Assembly: GCA_018304465.1 (NCBI GenBank)
Contig: JAGVWC010000010.1
Span: forward strand, 1-64,000
Length of the DNA: 64,000 bases
Direction of reading: 5' to 3'
Source of the DNA: Candidatus Iainarchaeum sp.
GTDB lineage: Archaea; Iainarchaeota; Iainarchaeia; Iainarchaeales; JAGVWC01
In this document: one piece after another, positions 60,901-64,000 of the stretch
Position numbering within the stretch: the stretch's first letter is position 1
How the letters are laid out: each line of letters begins with the position of its first letter
The notes under the pieces: model-generated
What the model was told of the DNA's origin: nothing
Database searches by the model: none
The model's input: only the letters and a program-made list of their open reading frames with translations
Position numbers and translations under genes: made by a program

Positions 60901-61090
60901 TAAGCAAAATACCTCTATTGATTGGAAATTCAGACAGAGTGTACGCGCCAAACTACGGCTCATGGTAAAAAAACTATTGAAAAAATATGGTTATCCTCCG
61001 GATAAAACTCAAATCGCAACAGATCTCGTGTTAGAACAAGCCGAAATTCTTTCCGATAAATGGGTAGATTTGCAGTACGCTACCGTGTGA
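57983..61090 (+). CDS. hsdR: type I restriction endonuclease subunit HsdR
   Basis: 1035 residues, full length. N-terminal PD-(D/E)xK nuclease: RRPDILLFVNGLPLGLLELK at about 143-162. The translocase motor follows: Walker A WHTQGTGKSLTMAF (about 295), DEAH box VVADEAHRTQYG (about 400), FTGTPID, and motif VI NLMQAIARVNRVYKDKQGG. A helical C-terminal domain binds the methylase core. HsdR pumps DNA with ATP and cuts at a distance. It starts four bases after hsdS. Confidence 0.97.
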   Translation: MSFIVEQDIEEAALDILKELGYTIYYGPSIAVDGENPKRTARDDVVLKEHLITAVRKINPPSIPTVAIEEAVKKVMRTTSAKTIVDNERFHEFLVNGVEVEIRVKDRIKGISVKLFDFEKPENNDFVAINQVTIVENGNNRRPDILLFVNGLPLGLLELKNPAAPNATIYSAFEQVQTYLAEIPSVFTYNEFVILADGTTAKIGSITSPWEWFLPWRTIDGKSRAPKTIPQLEVVLKGMCNQKVVLDLVKNFVGYQKTKKETIKVIGGYHQYHAANKAVERTVKAIGGSKKAGVVWHTQGTGKSLTMAFFVGKITRDPRMRNPSIVLLTDRNDLDDQLFNTFSDYRQIFRETPKKINNQPELKESLKISSGGIFFTTIQKFLDKKESSFELLSKRDNIVVVADEAHRTQYGLKGKISKDQKLRFGFAKYLRDALPNASFLGFTGTPIDFADKSTRAIFGDYIDIYDMHSAIEDCRVVRIFHEPKLIKLGKNEDIFKELDQDLADVTEFEEQNNREYLKSKWSKVEALVGTKTRIETIANTIVKHYELRQATQNGKALVVCMSRRICVDLHDQIKRIRPEWYHTEDTKGRIKIIMTGSASDGKAWQEHIRTKQKRREMAELFKDSDSDFKIAIVRDMWLTGFDVPALNTMYLDKPIRHHNLMQAIARVNRVYKDKQGGIVVDFVGIAEELKKAITIYTQSGGNGSPAYEIEDAIKVMMERYEVVKSIVGKFEYAKFFTGTHQEKMRVIPGLMEQVLGQAKGKERFMKNTIALTRAFSLASATPEAQQIRNDVALFQAITSAFTKTDTTQGTRSDLMDTAIKQLVSKAIEAYGVIDIYRELGVEKPEISILSDKFLDEFQKMEYKNLAYEALKKLLYEEIILRFKTNKIKSRKFSEMLEEAIRKYTNRSIDSAQVVKELIEIAKEVREAQKQGEELGLSEEEVAFYDALANNESAVDSLGEEILKKIARELTDMIKQNTSIDWKFRQSVRAKLRLMVKKLLKKYGYPPDKTQIATDLVLEQAEILSDKWVDLQYATV

Positions 61091-61094
61091 GAAC

Positions 61095-61481
61095 ATGAAA
61101 TACTGGCTGGTAAATCGCTCATGGGAATCGTTTAAACGAACCCAAGAGTTTTGCGGTTTTATTTCTGAGACAGAAAGAGATAAAATCATTGTTGGAGACA
61201 AAATAGTATACTTTGGAAACGGGATTGTTTTAGGGGTTTTCGAAGCAATCGCGTTACCCAACTTCGAGTTTAAGGGTTGGCAAAAGAACTATCCTTTTCA
61301 AGTTAAGTTAAAATTGCTCTCCATCTCAAAACGAGGATTGCTCGCCAAACCACTGGAAAGCAAGATTTTGATGCAAAAAAGCCAAGGCCAATCCCAAAAC
61401 CTGGTTGAACTCACCGAAAAAGAATTCCATCAAATAAAAGACGTGATAGATGCCAATGAAAAGGAGTTGATATTTAAATGA
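61095..61481 (+). CDS. EVE/PUA-like domain protein
   Basis: 128 residues. MKYWLVNRSWESFKRTQEFC, GDKIVYFGNGIVLGVFEAIA and the KLLSISKRGLLAKPL segment match the EVE fold, which reads modified bases in DNA or RNA and is often found with restriction genes. It begins four bases after hsdR, so it belongs to the operon. It might recognise modified bases or protect host DNA. Overlaps the next zinc-ribbon gene by four bases. Confidence 0.75.
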   Translation: MKYWLVNRSWESFKRTQEFCGFISETERDKIIVGDKIVYFGNGIVLGVFEAIALPNFEFKGWQKNYPFQVKLKLLSISKRGLLAKPLESKILMQKSQGQSQNLVELTEKEFHQIKDVIDANEKELIFK

Positions 61482-61708
61482 CTGGGAAAGCATGGGTTGC
61501 TGGAATTCAAGAACCTGAAAAAATGGATTTGAATTGTCCGAAATGCGGCGCATTAAACGAAGTATTGTATTTTCCGGGCTTTACACAATCATATGCCGTT
61601 ACGGGTTCGACAGGTAAAGGAAGTCGAAGAATCGATCGCAAACCTGAAAAAGTTGACGGCGCGTGTAAGGATTGTGGGTACAAATTCAAGTCAAAGGATT
61701 TGGAGTAG
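61478..61708 (+). CDS. small zinc-ribbon protein
   Basis: 76 residues. Two CxxC pairs (CPKC and CKDC) frame a basic, Gly-rich middle (GSTGKGSRRIDRK). ATGA overlap with the EVE gene makes it the last gene of the restriction operon. No named family. It overlaps the convergent PIN gene by 23 bases. Confidence 0.65.
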   Translation: MTGKAWVAGIQEPEKMDLNCPKCGALNEVLYFPGFTQSYAVTGSTGKGSRRIDRKPEKVDGACKDCGYKFKSKDLE

Positions 61709-62357
61709 CTTCACTAACTGAATAATAGGGTTCATGGTCGATAGGTTCTAATCGCATAAACTTAAATCGGTCCAAGTGATAGGCTACGATTGCTCGTTTG
61801 GCTTGCTTGCAAAACGTTTCGTCGTTGGTAACAAAGCGATTAAGATCCGTTTGAAGCATGGCGGCAATACATTCGATAAAAATTTCCCGGTCCTCAGAAT
61901 CGGAAAAAACAGCCGTTTTGAGTTTTTCCCATAACTCAAGTTGCTCCACAGTTAAGTCTGATAGCGAAACCCAATTAATTTTTCCGATGATTTCCGATAG
62001 TTTGGTTTCAAGGCTTGCTTTCGCCATCGGAATGCTGGTTTCAAAGTCAATTACGCCGATTCCGGTTTCATTTTTTCCAATCTCGGATAATATTAGTCGA
62101 TGAAAGTTTTCAAACTGAGGCGATAGTTTATTCAGTTCTTCAATTGTCGGCAAACAAAAATGGATATTTGTAAAAGCAATAATTTCAGAAAGCGAGTCCA
62201 AATAATGCTGTAGGAATTTAGTTCGGGTTTCAATGAGAACACTGTCCAAAAGGAATAATTCTTCTTTTTGGTCACGATAGTAACGGAAAGAAGCTTGATG
62301 CAAGCGATCTTTGGGATTAATCAAGCCAATAATCAAATTGGTATCATACGCGTACAT
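61686..62357 (-). CDS. PIN-domain-like ribonuclease
   Basis: 223 residues. The start MYAYDTNLIIGLINPKDRLH contains the first PIN Asp; SVLIETRTKFLQHYLD supplies the acidic residue of the second helix, and FVTNDETFCKQAKR the C-terminal Asp strand. PIN proteins cut RNA and often act as toxins. No small antitoxin precedes it; instead a 234-residue unknown gene lies eight bases upstream on the same strand. Confidence 0.7.
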   Translation of the reverse strand: MYAYDTNLIIGLINPKDRLHQASFRYYRDQKEELFLLDSVLIETRTKFLQHYLDSLSEIIAFTNIHFCLPTIEELNKLSPQFENFHRLILSEIGKNETGIGVIDFETSIPMAKASLETKLSEIIGKINWVSLSDLTVEQLELWEKLKTAVFSDSEDREIFIECIAAMLQTDLNRFVTNDETFCKQAKRAIVAYHLDRFKFMRLEPIDHEPYYSVSEATPNPLT

Positions 62358-62365
62358 TTTTTTAC

Positions 62366-63070
62366 CTAAAAGTTAGTCAAGGCAGCCCAGTAATCTTTGA
62401 ACCGTTTCTTTTCTTCGTTAGAAACTGGGATCGGATTCGCCGCAATTGTTTTTAGCAATTGCTCTTCCGAAACAGTTTTGTTCAAAAAAGCGAATGTTTT
62501 GAGTAAAAGAACAATAAAAGAAATTTGAAAGCGTTCAATACGATTAGGGTTTTTGTTTTTTAGTTCTTGGATAATTACCTTGGTGAGAATGCTCAACTCA
62601 AGAATCGCTTGGTCAAAAACCAGAATTTTTTTGATCTGGGTTTTATCGTTCGTTAGACCGAGCGCATTATGATTAAACGTTCTGATTTCGGCTAGTTTTC
62701 CTTCAATTCGAACATACAATTGAAGCGTAAATGAAAGCTGCTGATTTTCGGGAATTGCCTCAATGTGCTTTCGTAACGAAGAAAACTTTTTACTTTCAAA
62801 CAAGTTTCGAAACGTATCCAGAACATTCTGTTGGTTCCTCGGGGATAATTCTGTTTTTCCCAGTTCTTCCATCGTTTTGAGTAACGAAGGATCAGGAGTG
62901 CTAGCAATTTTTTCGAGTTCTTGAAACGCTTTGACAAGCGCTTCACGCTTTGGTTGATGTAAGTCGACCTGTAATTGAGTGCTTGAAACCGATTGAATAA
63001 CATAGGTTAAGGGAGATAAGGCTAACTCAAAAGGGTTTGGCGTTACAGCATCGCTTTTTGATGGGTACAT
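62366..63070 (-). CDS. hypothetical helical protein
   Basis: 234 residues from ATG 63070, mostly long amphipathic helices (for example REALVKAFQELEKIASTPD and LELSILTKVIIQELKNKNPN). No motif recognised. It lies between the ArdC-like and PIN genes with short gaps (22 and 8 bases), so the three probably form one transcription unit. Confidence 0.6.
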   Translation of the reverse strand: MYPSKSDAVTPNPFELALSPLTYVIQSVSSTQLQVDLHQPKREALVKAFQELEKIASTPDPSLLKTMEELGKTELSPRNQQNVLDTFRNLFESKKFSSLRKHIEAIPENQQLSFTLQLYVRIEGKLAEIRTFNHNALGLTNDKTQIKKILVFDQAILELSILTKVIIQELKNKNPNRIERFQISFIVLLLKTFAFLNKTVSEEQLLKTIAANPIPVSNEEKKRFKDYWAALTNF

Positions 63071-63092
63071 AACAATCCATTCTTTTTTATTG

Positions 63093-63929
63093 TTAAAAAC
63101 ATATCGATTTTTCGTATTGTTGCGGATAAAGGAAGTTTAGGATGATTTTGGCGGTTTTTGAAATTGCTTCGAAAAAATAAGTTAAATCTTTGGAAGGAAA
63201 CCCCAAAGGTGCCAGATATACCGAACTTTTAGAGTTTAAGCCAATGGCTCTGGTCACTACATAGCAAACGCTTTCCGCTTGAATTTCTTTTGCTCGCGTA
63301 GGCAAAGAAGAATACGGTAAGGAATAATGTAATAACTCATGGGCGATCTCATGAATAAGTGTACAGGTTTTCATATCGATGGATTGATCTTCTCCAATAA
63401 TGATTTTTCCACCGGCACTATAACCGTAAGCATTGTGTAAGCCCAATTTTTCGAATGACACTTTTATTTTTTGAAGTTCACAAAATTCAATTAACCGAAG
63501 GAATGTTGATTCATGAAATGAACTATTAATCACTGGAGACGCATCTAGCAAAGGAGCTCCACTGGTTTGAGAAATATCAAACACGGATACGGAATGAAAA
63601 TATACCCGTGTTTCTTCCTCTTCATTTCCAGTAGTTTCAGATGAGGTTAATTTTTTCTTAAACGGAGCGAGAATTTTAATAGCTTTTTCTCCTGCGTTTA
63701 CCTGGCGACCCAATGCGCACCAGGCCCGATACCCTGCCACGCGCGTTGCGGTTTCTTTTTGCGCTAAGATAAGCAACTGGTTGCGATAAGAGTAATTCCA
63801 AAAACGAGTCAACAGGTCCAAGTAGTTCTTGAATTTCTCAGATTGACGAACTGAATTCGTTTCTTGGGCCAAATCCTCCAAATACTGTTTTATTTTTGTA
63901 TCGAGGATAGAATTTTCATACTGTTGCAT
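63093..63929 (-). CDS. ArdC-like antirestriction protein
   Basis: 278 residues from ATG 63929; ATG 63983 would add a hydrophobic head. The N-terminal ssDNA-binding ArdC region (LLTRFWNYSYRNQLLILAQ, then RVAGYRAWCALGRQVNAGEK) is followed by a zincin-like peptidase with HEIAHELLHY at 193-202 and the third-ligand region AKEIQAESVCYVVTRAIG. ArdC proteins of plasmids and phages protect incoming DNA from type I restriction. Here it lies near a complete type I system. Confidence 0.82.
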   Translation of the reverse strand: MQQYENSILDTKIKQYLEDLAQETNSVRQSEKFKNYLDLLTRFWNYSYRNQLLILAQKETATRVAGYRAWCALGRQVNAGEKAIKILAPFKKKLTSSETTGNEEEETRVYFHSVSVFDISQTSGAPLLDASPVINSSFHESTFLRLIEFCELQKIKVSFEKLGLHNAYGYSAGGKIIIGEDQSIDMKTCTLIHEIAHELLHYSLPYSSLPTRAKEIQAESVCYVVTRAIGLNSKSSVYLAPLGFPSKDLTYFFEAISKTAKIILNFLYPQQYEKSICF

Positions 63930-64000
63930 TCGAAGGAATATCTGCTGAGCTAAGAAGAATGTTTGTAGGCGCCGCATTGCCACTGATATTGTCGAAAAAA

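Noticed and set aside
1-64000. CRISPR arrays, rRNA genes, insertion-sequence transposases
   Set aside because: No regularly spaced repeats, no rRNA-like stretches and no transposase motifs were found by reading; only integrase and intein/homing elements are present.

Overview
This window reads as a chromosome segment of an archaeon, most likely a DPANN-type lineage with a small genome. The archaeal markers are both tRNA amidotransferases (GatCAB and the archaea-specific GatDE), a DRG-family GTPase with a TGS domain, a KaiC-like ATPase, a HerA ATPase, an XPD-like helicase, a Dph6-like ATPase, a tRNA with an intron 3' of the anticodon, tRNA genes without encoded CCA, and TATA-type promoters that are often leaderless. 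Several genes are of bacterial type (AspRS with a GAD insert, class II aldolase, type I restriction), which suggests transfer. The lineage is inference; no rRNA gene is present.

Layout. 1-6.2 kb is an integrated element: a P-loop ATPase with a winged helix running off the left edge, a zinc-ribbon gene overlapping it, a helix-turn-helix protein, a tyrosine integrase, and a divergent set of orphan basic proteins whose first gene looks excisionase-like. 6.3-16 kb is mixed: a YjjX-type NTPase, a ZIP transporter divergent from a NikR-like regulator across a perfect palindrome, a nitroreductase, a membrane protein with a structured leader, a rhomboid protease, methyltransferases and a HicBA toxin-antitoxin pair. 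Three copies of a ~70-bp intergenic repeat punctuate 12.7-14.9 kb. 16-26.5 kb is a minus-strand tRNA-dependent amidation cluster: gatB, gatA, gatC, aspS, gatE, gatD. The AspRS carries residues typical of non-discriminating enzymes, so it could feed Asp-tRNA(Asn) to GatCAB. 26.5-41.3 kb holds metabolism and envelope genes: aldolase, Dph6-like ATPase, a two-domain thiol oxidoreductase, a PLD-like nuclease, a lipoprotein, DRG, two related surface proteins with Ig-like domains, a KaiC-like ATPase and two MacB/FtsX-type permeases without an ATPase.

41.4-54.6 kb contains an intron-bearing tRNA-Leu(UAG), a Fic/Doc protein with a tiny downstream gene, a SET-domain protein, a CYTH protein, a 42-residue highly acidic protein, tRNA-Val(CAC), a HerA ATPase split by an intein exactly inside its P-loop, a DNA-binding protein under tandem palindromes, a LAGLIDADG endonuclease, an XPD-like helicase, a JAMM-like protein and a YhfC-like membrane protease.

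54.7-64 kb is a defence island. A type I restriction operon has a TIR-domain gene embedded between hsdM and hsdS by overlapping reading frames, followed by hsdR, an EVE-domain gene and a zinc ribbon. Facing it are a PIN-domain gene, an unknown gene and an ArdC-like antirestriction protein. By its position the TIR gene resembles PrrC/RloC-type guards of type I systems. This is the best candidate for an undescribed system in the window.
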